Assembly (NCBI GenBank): GCA_022822325.1
Contig: JAJEBW010000005.1
Location: forward strand, 45,189 to 109,188
DNA: 64,000 nucleotides
Source: Gemmatimonadota bacterium
GTDB lineage: Bacteria > Gemmatimonadota > Gemmatimonadetes > Longimicrobiales > Gaopeijiaceae
Reading direction: 5' to 3'
The position numbers were made by a program, and so were the translations under genes. The notes under the pieces were generated by a model. The model saw only the letters and a list, made by a program, of their open reading frames with translations, did not search any database and was not told where the DNA came from. Positions 23,712 to 33,652 of the stretch are shown one piece after another (the first letter of the stretch is position 1; every line of letters begins with the position of its first letter).

Positions 23712-25745
23712 ATGAGAGTCCGCCGTCCCCCCACCGCCCCGATCCTCTTCCTCCTCCCCTTCCTCCTTCCCGCCCTCCCCGCCACCGCCCAGCAGCCCAC
23801 CGGCCTCCTCGACATGGACACCTACATGGAGATGGAATCGGTCGGCAGCCCCCGGATCTCGCCCGACGGCAGCCACATCCTCTTCACGCGCGGCAGCGTC
23901 GACAAGATGAACGACCGCAACCGGAGCGAGCTGATGATCATGGATCTGGCCACGCGCCGGATCCGCGAGCTGGAAACCGGGAGCTTCGAGGTGTCCTCGC
24001 CGATCTGGTCGCCGGACGGGCAGCGCATCGCCTTCCTCTCGGACAAGAGCGGGACCAACCAGATCCACGTCATGTGGCTCGACACGCGCGAGACGAAACA
24101 GCTCACCAACCTGGACCGGTCCCCCGGGGGAATCCGCTGGTCGCCCGACGGCACGCGGATCTCCTTCACGCAGTTCATCCCCGAGACCGGATCGCCGCTC
24201 CCGATCAGGATGCCGGCCTTCCCGCGAGGCGCGGATCTGGCCCGGCCCGCCGTCGTCGAGGACCGGATCGCCTGGGCGCGCGACGGACGCGGACTCACGC
24301 CCCGGGGCAACACGCAGATCTTCGTCGTGGACGCCGACCTGGGCGGCACCCCGCGCCAGATCACCTTCGGCGACACCTCGCACGGCAATCCCCGCTGGTC
24401 CCCCGACGGGACGACGCTCTACTTCAGCGGCGACCTGACCCCGCCGGAGGGCTACGAGCGCGGCAACTCCGAGGTCCACGCCATCGATCTGGCCACCCTG
24501 GAGATCGCCACCCTGACCGATCGCCTGGGCCCCGACAACGGCCCCGTCCCCTCGCCCGACGGCCGCATGATCGCCTACACCGGCTACGACCAGAACGAGA
24601 ACTACAGCAATCTGTCGAATCTCTACCTGATGAACGCCGACGGCTCCGGCAGCCGCATGATCGCAGGCAACCTCAAGAACTCGCCGAGCGGCGTCACCTG
24701 GGCCCCCGACGGCTCCGGCCTCTACTACACCCTGGGGGAGGAGGGCTCGTCGAACCTTCACTTCGTCTCCACCGATGGCGAGATCGAGCAGGTGACCGAC
24801 GGCGTCCACTACATCTCCGGCGTCTCGATCGCGAAGAACGGCGCCGCGGCCGCCACCAACTCCACCTTCTACCGCCCGAGCCACCTGGTCGCCTTCGATC
24901 TGGACAACGCGGGCGAGCTCGAAACGCTGGTCGACTACAACGAGGATGTCCTCGGCAACATCGAGCTCGGCGAGGTGGAAGAGATCTGGACCGAGTCCTT
25001 CGACGGCTGGCCGGTCCAGGGCTGGCTCATGAAGCCCGCCAACTTCGAGCCCGGGAAGAAGTATCCGCTGCTCCTCTGGATCCATGGCGGGCCGGTCTCG
25101 ATGTACACCGTCCGCTGGAACTGGAACTGGCAGAACTTCGCCGCCGACGGCTACGCGGTCCTCTGGATGAACCCGCGCGGCAGCACCGGATACGGCCAGG
25201 ACTTCGTCAACGGGATCAACTACCTCTACCCCGGCAACGATTTCCACGACCTCATGGCGAGCGTCGACGCGGCGATCGACCGCGGCTTCATCGACGAGGA
25301 CAACATGTTCGTCACCGGGAGCAGCGGGGGCGGGGTGCTGACCGCCTGGATCGTCGGCCATACCGACCGCTTCCGCGCCGCCGTCTCGCAGCGGCCGGTC
25401 ATCAACTGGCACTCCTTCGTGGGGACGACCGACGGATCGGGATGGTACCGGCGCTTCCGCTCCTTCCCCTGGGAGGATCCGATGGAGTACGCCGAGCGCT
25501 CGCCGCTCCACTACGTCGGGAATGTGACCACGCCGACGATGCTGCTCTCGGGCGTGGAGGATCTGCGCACCCCGATGCCGCAGGCCGAGGAGTTCTACCG
25601 GGCGCTCAAGGTGCTCGGGCAGGAGACGATGCACGTCAAGATTCCCGACGAATACCACGGTTCGCGCGCGGTCTCGCACCGCATCATGACGCAGCTCTAC
25701 CTCAAGGCCTGGTTCGACAAGTTCCGCGACAAGCCGATTGCCTAG
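23712..25745 (+). CDS. Secreted S9 family (acylaminoacyl/dipeptidyl) peptidase
   Basis: The 677-aa product has a signal peptide (PILFLLPFLLPALPATAQQ). An N-terminal beta-propeller (about 25-430) shows repeats such as PRISPDGSHILF, IWSPDGQRIAF and RWSPDGTRISF. The C-terminal alpha/beta-hydrolase has TGSSGGGV with catalytic Ser538, an Asp in GVEDLRTPM (about residue 617) and His in PDEYHGS (about residue 650). LLWIHGGP is the oxyanion region. These enzymes release dipeptides or cut short peptides in the periplasm or outside. ATG 23712 follows AGGAG at 23701-23705. ridA starts 10 bp after its stop, so the two form an operon. Confidence 0.93.
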   Translation: MRVRRPPTAPILFLLPFLLPALPATAQQPTGLLDMDTYMEMESVGSPRISPDGSHILFTRGSVDKMNDRNRSELMIMDLATRRIRELETGSFEVSSPIWSPDGQRIAFLSDKSGTNQIHVMWLDTRETKQLTNLDRSPGGIRWSPDGTRISFTQFIPETGSPLPIRMPAFPRGADLARPAVVEDRIAWARDGRGLTPRGNTQIFVVDADLGGTPRQITFGDTSHGNPRWSPDGTTLYFSGDLTPPEGYERGNSEVHAIDLATLEIATLTDRLGPDNGPVPSPDGRMIAYTGYDQNENYSNLSNLYLMNADGSGSRMIAGNLKNSPSGVTWAPDGSGLYYTLGEEGSSNLHFVSTDGEIEQVTDGVHYISGVSIAKNGAAAATNSTFYRPSHLVAFDLDNAGELETLVDYNEDVLGNIELGEVEEIWTESFDGWPVQGWLMKPANFEPGKKYPLLLWIHGGPVSMYTVRWNWNWQNFAADGYAVLWMNPRGSTGYGQDFVNGINYLYPGNDFHDLMASVDAAIDRGFIDEDNMFVTGSSGGGVLTAWIVGHTDRFRAAVSQRPVINWHSFVGTTDGSGWYRRFRSFPWEDPMEYAERSPLHYVGNVTTPTMLLSGVEDLRTPMPQAEEFYRALKVLGQETMHVKIPDEYHGSRAVSHRIMTQLYLKAWFDKFRDKPIA

Positions 25746-25755
25746 GAGACCATTC

Positions 25756-26169
25756 ATGCCGCAGCTCACCCGCATCGACACCGACGCCGCGCCGGGCGCG
25801 CTCGGCCCCTACTCCCAGGCCGTCTCCTGCGACGGCTGGGTCTTCGCGTCGGGACAGATCGCGATCGATCCCGCCACCGAGAGCCTGATCGACGGAGACG
25901 TGTCGGCGCAGACCGACCGCGTGCTGCGCAATCTGGCCGCCGTGCTGGACGCGGCCGGGGCCAGCCTGCGGACGGTGGTGAAGACGACGGTCTTCCTCTC
26001 GGACATGGCCAACTTCTCCGCGATGAACGAGGTCTATGCGCGCCACTTCGGCGATCACCGGCCCGCGCGGGCGACGGTGGCGGTAGCGGGGTTGCCGAAG
26101 GGGGTGGACGTCGAGATCGAGGCGGTGGCGAGGGCGGGAGGCGGGAACGAATGGAATGGAGGCGGGTAG
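25756..26169 (+). CDS. ridA: RidA family (YjgF/YER057c/UK114) deaminase
   Basis: RidA hydrolyses reactive enamine/imine intermediates produced by PLP enzymes. The 137-aa product shows GALGPYSQAV, VFASGQIAIDP, NLAAVLDAAGAS and ARATVAVAGLPKGVDVEIEA; the arginine in the ARATV segment is the substrate-carboxylate binder. ATG 25756 comes after GGAGA at 25745-25749. A fold-type III PLP enzyme lies 4 kb upstream, although ridA is probably transcribed with the S9 peptidase. The C-terminal GNEWNGGG tail is slightly longer than usual. Confidence 0.92.
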   Translation: MPQLTRIDTDAAPGALGPYSQAVSCDGWVFASGQIAIDPATESLIDGDVSAQTDRVLRNLAAVLDAAGASLRTVVKTTVFLSDMANFSAMNEVYARHFGDHRPARATVAVAGLPKGVDVEIEAVARAGGGNEWNGGG

Positions 26170-26207
26170 ATCGGAGGGTCGCTTCGGCGGATGCCCGGGC
26201 GAGCGCC

Positions 26208-26252
26208 GGCAGCCCGTGGACACTGCCTCGCGGTGTTTGTCCACGGGCTGCC
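26208..26252 (+). repeat. Perfect 15-bp palindromic hairpin (copy B of the dispersed element)
   Basis: GGCAGCCCGTGGACA (26208-26222) and its exact reverse complement (26238-26252) are separated by 15 bp. It contains the dispersed motif CGCGGTGTTTGTCCACGG. It stands between ridA and the outer-membrane protein gene, starting 38 bp after the ridA stop. It could also act as a terminator, but no T-run follows. Confidence 0.8.
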
Positions 26253-26268
26253 AGGGGACAGGGCGGAG

Positions 26269-28764
26269 ATGACAATTCTTGACCGGAGATCGAGCGCGCG
26301 GGGATCCCGTGGCCGGCGGGGACGGACCGCGACGCCTCCGTCGATCGCGAAATCGTCGATCGCGAAATCCGCATCGAGGGCGACCCCTGAACCCAGGGCG
26401 GCGTCCGCATCGATCGCGACGCTTCTGTCGTTCGCGGCGCTTCCATTGACGGCGTTGCTTCCGGGCGCGCCGGGCCTGCATCTCCCGGCGGCGGCCCAGC
26501 CGAGCGCGACCGCGGCGGCCGACTCCATCTCCAGCCCCTGGCTCGACGAGACCGCCCGGCGTCTGATCCTCGGCGCCCGCGCCGCCCGCGACACCGCGCT
26601 CCTCGCCATCGACGGCTACACGGCGAAGCTCAGCGAGCGCACCTGGGTCGAGATGCCCTTCGGCCGCCGCACCTCGTCCTTTCTCGAGGGCGAATACGCC
26701 TCGCGGGTGCGTTGGTCGCGCGGCGAGCCGACGATCGTGCGCCAGCTCGGCAGCCGTGCCCGCAGTCCCTTCCTACCCACCGAACGCGCCGACACGATCT
26801 GGACCCCGCAGGCGGGCCGCTACGCCGCCGACCCGATGCGCGATCCCTTCGACTTCGCCTTCCTGGCGGTCGCCAACGGACGGCCCCCGCCCTACAAGGT
26901 CATCCGCAGTCCGCTGGAGGAGGATTCGGAGCGCTTCTACCGCTTCCGCTCCGGCGACACCCTGACGATCTCGCTCCCCGGCGGCGAGAGGGTGCAGGCG
27001 GTGCAGGTGACGGCCATCCCAAGGGTTCGCAGCGTGCGGCTGACCCCGGCCATCCTCTGGATCGAGCCGGAGTCGTTCGGTCTGGCGCGGGTGGCATACC
27101 GGATCGCGAAGCGAATCGACGACGAGTTCTCCTTTTCCTTCTTCGACCGGGAGGGCCGTTTCGCTCCCGGCATGCGGATCGACCTTCCCACCCTGGAGGG
27201 CGAAGAGGAGGCGGGAGCCGATTCGACCGCCGCCACCGAATCCGACGACCCTCCCGACACCCCCGGCGAGCGTCTCTCGTCCATCTTCGCCGACCTCTTC
27301 AGCGGCCTCGTCATCTATCTCTCTCCGCCGATGGCCATGGACCTCCGCGCGGTGGTGGTCGACTACCAGCTTCGCGATCTCCGCTACTGGCTTCCGCGCG
27401 CGGCGCGCTGGGAGGGAACGGTCGGCCCCGCCGAGGACGTGTATCCCGACGGACGCCCCACGACGCCTTTCCCCTTTCGCATGGACTGGGCCTTCGAGAT
27501 CGAGGAGATCCACGAGGCGGGGGACGCTGGGGCGCCGACGGCGGCCGAGGTGCTGGAGGACTGGCGGCAGATCGGCGACCGGGTGCAGGGCGAGCTGGAG
27601 GATGCGGGCCCGGACGATGTCGTGGCGCTCATGCCGCGCAGCCGAAGCGCGCTGCTGACGAGCGAGGATCTGCCCCCGCCGATGCGCGAGGGAGGGATCG
27701 GGGCGCCTGACCCCGCAACGGCGGATGCGCTGGCCGACGAGCTGGCGGGGATCGCGCCCGCGGGCGGCGAAACCGGAGATGCGGCCGCGCTGGAGTCGAA
27801 TCCCTGGAGCTTCGATCCGCCCTACTCCTCGCTGTATCTGATGCGATTCAACGATGTGGAGGGAATTTCGGTCGGGTCGCGGGTGGCGCGCAGCTTCGGC
27901 CGGACGCGGGCGAACCTGACGGTGCGGGCGGGGCTGGATTCGCGGGAGGCTCCCGACGCGATCCTCACGCTGTCGCGGGCTTTCGGACGCGCGCGGGTTG
28001 TGGGGAACGTCTACCGCACGCTGGAGATCCCCCAGGAGGGCCTGGTTGTGCGCGGCCGTCCCCTGGAGGACTACAACTGGTCGCACGGCGTCGCGCTGCG
28101 GATTCTGCCCGGCGAGGGCCGGCGCGACTGGGTCTCGCTGGAGGGCTTTGCAAGACGCGAGACGGAGCTGGAGGGGGACAGCCGTTTCGACCGTTTCGGG
28201 GCCGAGCTGGATTTGCGGCCGTGGTGGGGCGGCTCGCGCGACGAGGCCGGAGCGGGATTCAACGTGCGGGCCCGGGCGGTCCGGGGGGACAACCCGCACG
28301 AGAAGGCGAGCGCGACGGTGGCGACGGTGCTGCCGGTGGGCGCCGGACTCTCGCTGGGACTGGAGGCGGGGGCGGCGGGGCTGTGGGGAGAGCCGCGGCG
28401 GCGGGACCTCTGGCAGCTCGGCGGAACGGGCCGCTGGTTGCGCGGCCACGAGGGGGTGGCGCCGGAGCTGGCGGGCCACGGCGGCGTGCTCCGGGCGGAG
28501 ACGGTGTGGCGGGGCAGGGCGGGGGTGCAGTGGCGGGTCCCGCAGTTCGGTCCGCTTCGGTACCTGGGTCCCCTTGGATTCCGGCTTTCGACCTTCGCCG
28601 ACTGGGCGCGGGCCTGGGAGGTCGATCACGCGGCCTGGGGAATCGGGTTGGCGGCTTCCGACGGGCTCCTGCGGCTGGATCTGGCGCGCGGAATCGAGCT
28701 GGACACGCCGGGGCTGACGCTGCCGAAGTGGCGGGTGCATCTGACGGGCGGGCGGTACTTCTGA
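26269..28764 (+). CDS. Large outer-membrane beta-barrel protein of unknown function
   Basis: About 831 aa. After a basic stretch comes a signal-like hydrophobic segment (ATLLSFAALPLTALLPGAPG). An extracytoplasmic N-terminal domain follows (about 80-420) with TAKLSERTWVEMPFGRR and VTAIPRVRSVRLTPAILWIEPESFGLARVAY-type strands that recall outer-membrane lipoprotein-sorting/DUF5686-like domains. From about residue 530 to the end lie long amphipathic strands with the barrel pattern, ending GGRYF. ATG 26269 follows GGCGGAG; a longer start at 26191 would run through the palindrome. The family is not identified. Confidence 0.65.
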   Translation: MTILDRRSSARGSRGRRGRTATPPSIAKSSIAKSASRATPEPRAASASIATLLSFAALPLTALLPGAPGLHLPAAAQPSATAAADSISSPWLDETARRLILGARAARDTALLAIDGYTAKLSERTWVEMPFGRRTSSFLEGEYASRVRWSRGEPTIVRQLGSRARSPFLPTERADTIWTPQAGRYAADPMRDPFDFAFLAVANGRPPPYKVIRSPLEEDSERFYRFRSGDTLTISLPGGERVQAVQVTAIPRVRSVRLTPAILWIEPESFGLARVAYRIAKRIDDEFSFSFFDREGRFAPGMRIDLPTLEGEEEAGADSTAATESDDPPDTPGERLSSIFADLFSGLVIYLSPPMAMDLRAVVVDYQLRDLRYWLPRAARWEGTVGPAEDVYPDGRPTTPFPFRMDWAFEIEEIHEAGDAGAPTAAEVLEDWRQIGDRVQGELEDAGPDDVVALMPRSRSALLTSEDLPPPMREGGIGAPDPATADALADELAGIAPAGGETGDAAALESNPWSFDPPYSSLYLMRFNDVEGISVGSRVARSFGRTRANLTVRAGLDSREAPDAILTLSRAFGRARVVGNVYRTLEIPQEGLVVRGRPLEDYNWSHGVALRILPGEGRRDWVSLEGFARRETELEGDSRFDRFGAELDLRPWWGGSRDEAGAGFNVRARAVRGDNPHEKASATVATVLPVGAGLSLGLEAGAAGLWGEPRRRDLWQLGGTGRWLRGHEGVAPELAGHGGVLRAETVWRGRAGVQWRVPQFGPLRYLGPLGFRLSTFADWARAWEVDHAAWGIGLAASDGLLRLDLARGIELDTPGLTLPKWRVHLTGGRYF

Positions 28765-28946
28765 AATCCGACTTGCCACGGCGGCGTTGCTCCTGTACAC
28801 TTTCCCGCTGACGATCCGCCGAGCCGTCTTTGCGCTCCGGGCGGGTCGCATGGCCATTGGCCCAGACCGGGAAATGCCCGGATGACTATAGAGAAATGCT
28901 GGGCAAGCGCGTATCGGCGACAACCCGCAACCTGGAGGAGACGCAA

Positions 28947-31900
28947 ATGATACGTCGAATGTTTACTGAAGGAAGCCGATGGAGTTCGGCGGGGCTGCTG
29001 GCTCTCGCGGCCAGCCTGGCTCTCGCGCCGAACCTCTCGGCCCAGACCGGCACCGTCACGGGCCGCGTGACCGACGCCGCGTCGTCGCGTCCGCTCGAGG
29101 CGGTCGCGGTGTCGATCCCGGGAACGGCGTTCGGCACGCTGACCAACGCGTCGGGGAGCTTCATCTTCCTGAACGTCCCGGCCGGGGAGTACACGGTTCG
29201 TTCGACCCGGGTCGGCTACCGCGAGGCCGAGCAGACCGTGACGGTGACGGCCGGTGGAACCGCGGAGCTCAACTTCGCGATCGAGCAGACGGCCATCGCG
29301 CTGGACGAGATCGTGGTCACCGGCGCCGGCATCGCGACCGAGAAGAGGAAGCTCGGGAACACGATTGCAACGATCAACACCGACGCGATCGAGAACGCCC
29401 CCGTCACCGACTTCAGCCAGCTCATCGCAGGCCGGGAAGCGGGCGTGGTGGCGCTGCCCTCATCGGGGTACACCGGCGAGGGCGCCCGCATCCGGGTGCG
29501 CGGATCCGCTTCGCTCACCCAGCTCAACGAGCCGATCGTCTATGTGGACGGGGTCCGGGTCGACCGTGGCGCCGTCGAGAACTTCAACGGCCAGGGCAAC
29601 CCCTCGCGCCTCGACGACATCCCTCCCGAGTCGATTGAACGCATCGAGATCCTCAAGGGCGCCGCAGCCGCCACTCTGTACGGCACCGAGGCATCCAACG
29701 GCGTCATCCAGATCTTCACAAAGCGGGGATCGGCGGGCGCACCGCGGTTCACGGCGCAGGTTGACCTGACCGGCATCAATGCGCCGACCGACCGCATCCT
29801 GCCGGTGGCGGACTTTGCCGGCCGCGTGTGTTCGGACACCCCCAATTGTGACGGACTGGCGGATGCTCAGGCGCGCATGCAGCAGCGCTGGGGCGAATCG
29901 GTCGGGCCCTACGATGTCCTCGAACGCGACATCATCCCGGATTTGCTCACCACCGGTTTCGGACAGATCTACTCCGGTTCGGCCTCCGGCGGCTCGCAGA
30001 CCTTCACCTATCACGTCTCCGGGCGGCTTGCGCATGAAGACGGGCCCTACGACGCGGCTCGCAATTTCGAGGTGATCGAGGGCGTCGAGCCCGAGACCGA
30101 CGTGAATCGTCGCGCCACCGTCACGACGAACTTCACCGTGATCCCGCACGAACAGGTCCGGATTGGCGTAACCACCCTCTATTCCGACATGGAGCACCAC
30201 ACCCCGGACAACTCGAACAACATCTACGGGGTCTTCTCGTCCGCGCTGATGAGCCAGCTGCGCCTGGCGGACGAGGACAACTACTACGGTCAGCCGGCTT
30301 TCGCGACGCTGCGCGAGAACATGTACCAGATCAACACCACGAACTCGCAGCACTTCGTCGGCACCGCGAGCGCCGAGTACACCCCGATGGACGACTTCCG
30401 CCTCTCAAGCACCTTCGGGATCGACTTCACCTCCGACGACGCCGTGTCATTCCGCCCTTACGGCTGGAATGTGGACGGGTTCTCGGGATCGACCCCCGAC
30501 GGAAGCCGGACGGTGCGAGCGAACCGCAGCCGGACGATCTCCGCGGACGTCAAGGGATCCTACATCTTCCGCACCGATCGGATTGAGAGCACCCTCCTCT
30601 TCGGCACGCAGGGGTTCCTCTCGCAGAGCCAGTCAACAGGGGGGGGGGGTAGAGACTTTCCCGGTCCCGGTCTGGAGACGCTTTCGGCTCTGGGCAATGA
30701 GAGTTCCACCGAGTACTGGGCACGGAACACGCAGATCGGCGGTTACCTCCAGGACCAGCTTGGCTGGGATGACTGGGCCTTCCTGACCGTGGGCGGACGC
30801 TGGGACGCCAACTCGGCCTTCGGCGCCGACTTCAGCACGGCCTTCTATCCGAAGGCTTCGGTCTCGCTCCTGCCGATGCAGGGACTTGACATGTCGATGG
30901 GCCCCTTTTCGACCTTCCGGCTTCGCGCTGCGGTGGGCCAGTCCGGGTTGCAGCCAGGCGCCTTCGACAAGTTCACCACCTTCTCCTCGCAGGGATCCGA
31001 AGTCGGCCCTGGCGTCCGGCCCGCGAACCTGGGCAACGACGCGCTCCGCCCCGAAGTCTCGACCGAGTGGGAGTTCGGTACCGAGATGGGCTTTGCCGAG
31101 GACACCTGGTCGCTCGACCTGACCTACTGGATGCGAAATGGCACCGACGTCATGGTTGCCCGCCAGTTCCCGGTCACGGGCGGCTTCACCCAGACGCAGT
31201 TGGACAACATTGGCGGGATGGAGGCCTACGGGGTCGAGGCGGCCATACGTGGCTCCGTCATCCAGAGCGAGGGCTTCTCGCTGAACGTATTCGCCAACAC
31301 GGCCTACGAACAGCAGGAAATCACCGACATGGGGGGGGCGCCGCCTCTCAAGACCGGCGGTAGCTATCCCCGATATCGGAACTTCCTCGTCGAGGGCTAT
31401 TCCCCCGCGGCGTTCTTCGGCGCCAAACTGGCGGATGTGGCCGTTCCGCTCAATATCCTCGCGCCGGTGGGTGGAGAATGCGTCGTCCCAACGCGTGAGC
31501 AGGCGCTGGAGTACTTCAGCCAGCCACGGAATCCCAATTCCTTCAAGCCGATCGCGATCGGCAACTCCACCTTCGGAACTCCAAATGGTAGCGTGGCTTC
31601 GCATAACTGCGGCGCCGGATTGCTGGACTCCTACCTGGGCAAGCCCACGCCGGACTTCGCCGGATCGGGTGGCTTCACGATGTCCTTTGCGGGCAACTTC
31701 GAGATCAACACGCTGTTCGAGTACAAGTTCGGTCACCAGGTTCAGGATCTGTCCGGAATGTTCCGGAGGGCGAACAACTTCATCGGCCGCAACACGCCCC
31801 GTTCCGCCGAGCTCTACTCGATCATGCTCAATCCCGCGTCGTCCGCCGAGCAACGCCTCGAGGCGGCGATCGCTTGGGCCGAGGAGATCGAGGGCCTGTC

Positions 31901-32201
31901 TCCCATGAGTGGGATGAACGGCATCTACGACGCCGACTGGATTCAGTTCCGCGAGCTGTCTCTCACCTATCGGGTGCCCACGACGATGGTGGAGGGCTTT
32001 GGGCTCTCGACTGCGACGCTGAACCTGGGCGCGCGCAATGTGAAGCTCTTCATGTTTGGCGACTATCCCGGTATGGATCCCGAGGGGAATGTGCTCGGGC
32101 GCTGCAACGGCGGACTGAACTGCAACTTCCTCGATTCCACCGAGGGATGGGGCATCCCGGTTCCGCGGCGAATCACCCTCAGCACCCGCGTGACCTTCTA
32201 G
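28947..32201 (+). CDS. SusC/RagA-type TonB-dependent receptor
   Basis: A 1084-aa outer-membrane receptor. A signal peptide (LLALAASLALAPNLSAQ) is followed by a carboxypeptidase-like domain (about 25-110, GRVTDAASSRPLEAVAVSIPGT), a plug domain (about 115-240, IALDEIVVTGAG, then SIERIEILKGAAAATLYGTEASNGVIQIFTKRG) and a 22-strand barrel ending in VTF. With its SusD partner it would import bound glycans, peptides or other large nutrients. ATG 28947 follows GGAGGAG at 28934-28940. The coding region contains an 11-base G run at 30639-30649 (residues 565-568) and a G8 run at 31331-31338. The first could switch the gene off by slippage. Confidence 0.95.
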   Translation: MIRRMFTEGSRWSSAGLLALAASLALAPNLSAQTGTVTGRVTDAASSRPLEAVAVSIPGTAFGTLTNASGSFIFLNVPAGEYTVRSTRVGYREAEQTVTVTAGGTAELNFAIEQTAIALDEIVVTGAGIATEKRKLGNTIATINTDAIENAPVTDFSQLIAGREAGVVALPSSGYTGEGARIRVRGSASLTQLNEPIVYVDGVRVDRGAVENFNGQGNPSRLDDIPPESIERIEILKGAAAATLYGTEASNGVIQIFTKRGSAGAPRFTAQVDLTGINAPTDRILPVADFAGRVCSDTPNCDGLADAQARMQQRWGESVGPYDVLERDIIPDLLTTGFGQIYSGSASGGSQTFTYHVSGRLAHEDGPYDAARNFEVIEGVEPETDVNRRATVTTNFTVIPHEQVRIGVTTLYSDMEHHTPDNSNNIYGVFSSALMSQLRLADEDNYYGQPAFATLRENMYQINTTNSQHFVGTASAEYTPMDDFRLSSTFGIDFTSDDAVSFRPYGWNVDGFSGSTPDGSRTVRANRSRTISADVKGSYIFRTDRIESTLLFGTQGFLSQSQSTGGGGRDFPGPGLETLSALGNESSTEYWARNTQIGGYLQDQLGWDDWAFLTVGGRWDANSAFGADFSTAFYPKASVSLLPMQGLDMSMGPFSTFRLRAAVGQSGLQPGAFDKFTTFSSQGSEVGPGVRPANLGNDALRPEVSTEWEFGTEMGFAEDTWSLDLTYWMRNGTDVMVARQFPVTGGFTQTQLDNIGGMEAYGVEAAIRGSVIQSEGFSLNVFANTAYEQQEITDMGGAPPLKTGGSYPRYRNFLVEGYSPAAFFGAKLADVAVPLNILAPVGGECVVPTREQALEYFSQPRNPNSFKPIAIGNSTFGTPNGSVASHNCGAGLLDSYLGKPTPDFAGSGGFTMSFAGNFEINTLFEYKFGHQVQDLSGMFRRANNFIGRNTPRSAELYSIMLNPASSAEQRLEAAIAWAEEIEGLSPMSGMNGIYDADWIQFRELSLTYRVPTTMVEGFGLSTATLNLGARNVKLFMFGDYPGMDPEGNVLGRCNGGLNCNFLDSTEGWGIPVPRRITLSTRVTF
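30639..30649 (+). repeat. G11 homopolymer inside the SusC coding region
   Basis: Eleven consecutive G in frame encode Gly-Gly-Gly-Gly before RDFPGPG. A one-base change would frameshift the receptor about half-way through. The rest of the frame is open, so in this sequence the gene is on. It could also be a site of assembly error. Confidence 0.8.
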
Positions 32202-32222
32202 CCGGGACAAGGAGACAAGACA

Positions 32223-33569
32223 ATGAAAAGCACAAGAAGAGACGCTCTTCGGAATCGCCTGTCCCTCATGGCGGTCACCTTCGCGGCCTTCTCGCTGGCG
32301 GCCTGCGGCGACCTGCTGGACGTGAGCAATCCCAACGACCTGGTCGAGGACGACATCCGCAAGGAGCCCGCCGCTTCTGCCGTGGTGAACGGGGCCCTGT
32401 CGCTCGTTTCCTCCTCCGTGTCGCAGTCCTGGCAGCCGTACCTCGTGGCTTCCGACGAGATGCGTTGGATCGGGTCGCGCGATGCCTGGCTCTCGCTGGA
32501 CCTCGGCTTCGTCGACGATCCTCTCAACGAGTTCATCGACGGTCCCTTCCCCTCGATGGGACAGGCGCGCTGGATGTCCGATCAGGCGATCGAGATTCTG
32601 ACCGAGCATGCCGGGAGCAACCCCGACCACAGATACGACCTGGCCCGCGCCAATCTGTACTCCGGCATCATGTACATGGTCATTGGCGAGATTCAGGAAG
32701 ATTTCGCCTTCTCGCACAAGACCGAAGCGGGCATGCCCGTCGGCAGCGCCAACATGCACCAGGTGTTGGACGGCGCGATCTCGCGCTTCAGCGCGGCGAT
32801 TTCCGGATTCAAGGAGACCGGCAACGACTCGGATGCCATGGATGCCATGGCATTGCGTGCGCGTGCGCGCCAGTCCCGAGCGATCTGGGACATCATCAAT
32901 CCCTCGCCCTCCGGCAATGGACTTGCCAATTCAGGAGATGCCGGCGCCGATGCGGCTCAGGTGCTGGCGATGACCGGAGACGCCGACTGGCTCTACAACT
33001 TCAACTATTCCACAACCGGCGTGTCGAACTCCATGGCCGGATGGGTCAATGACCGCAAGGAAAACCAGATTGACCTGTCAATCGCCACAGTGAACGACGC
33101 GAACGACATCAATGGGATCGCGTTGCAGGATCCGATTGACATGGTCGACGACCCCGCGGTCGTCAAGTGGCTGAACCAGTGGAAGGGCGGAAACTACCTG
33201 GACAAGGGTGGTCCGTACCCGCCGCTCACGCTTGCATCGAGCCGGATGATGCATCTGATCCTGGCGGAAAACGCCCTCGCGAGCGGCGACGAGGCCACCT
33301 TCACCGAGCACGTCAACATGATCCGTGCCTATGACGGATTGACTCCGTACAGCGGTCAGATTTCGACAACGGACATGCTTCAGCACACGCGTCGCGTCAA
33401 TGTCATGTTGCAGGGTCTGCGCCTCGCGGACATGTACCGCTGGGGGATCCAGGATCCCAAGTGGGACGGGCCCTCGGACGCGGTGACCTGCCCCGGAATC
33501 ATGCTCCCGATCTCGATCATCGAGCGGCGAGCCAACGAGAACATCGACAACGCCTACTCGGCCTGCTAA
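32223..33569 (+). CDS. SusD/RagB-like nutrient-binding lipoprotein
   Basis: The 448-aa product has a lipoprotein signal (lipobox cysteine 28 in SLAAC). The mature start DLLDVSNPNDLVEDD is typical of SusD-like proteins. Helical TPR-like repeats follow (ANLYSGIMYMVIGEIQEDFAFS). The C-terminal part contains LASSRMMHLILAENALASGD and the VNMIRAYDGL segment seen in this family. It would form the surface lid on the SusC pore. It starts 21 bp after the SusC stop. A strong hairpin lies 28 bp past its stop, which closes the two-gene operon. Confidence 0.93.
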   Translation: MKSTRRDALRNRLSLMAVTFAAFSLAACGDLLDVSNPNDLVEDDIRKEPAASAVVNGALSLVSSSVSQSWQPYLVASDEMRWIGSRDAWLSLDLGFVDDPLNEFIDGPFPSMGQARWMSDQAIEILTEHAGSNPDHRYDLARANLYSGIMYMVIGEIQEDFAFSHKTEAGMPVGSANMHQVLDGAISRFSAAISGFKETGNDSDAMDAMALRARARQSRAIWDIINPSPSGNGLANSGDAGADAAQVLAMTGDADWLYNFNYSTTGVSNSMAGWVNDRKENQIDLSIATVNDANDINGIALQDPIDMVDDPAVVKWLNQWKGGNYLDKGGPYPPLTLASSRMMHLILAENALASGDEATFTEHVNMIRAYDGLTPYSGQISTTDMLQHTRRVNVMLQGLRLADMYRWGIQDPKWDGPSDAVTCPGIMLPISIIERRANENIDNAYSAC

Positions 33570-33596
33570 GCCAGGGGTTATCGATTTCGCAATCCC

Positions 33597-33630
33597 GGCC
33601 CTGGGGCGGTCATTCGACCGCCCCAGGGCC
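33597..33630 (+). terminator. Strong hairpin after the SusCD operon
   Basis: GGCCCTGGGGCGGTC (33597-33611) and its exact reverse complement (33616-33630) form a 15-bp stem with an ATTC loop. Only TTCG follows, so it is a hairpin without a proper T-run. It is the natural end of the SusCD transcript. Confidence 0.65.
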
Positions 33631-33652
33631 TTCGCGCAACATATGGAGCGAT

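Noticed and set aside
28857..28892. Promoter before the SusC gene (TTGGCC and TATAGA)
   Set aside because: The spacer would be 24 bp, too long for sigma70, and no better -35 was found.
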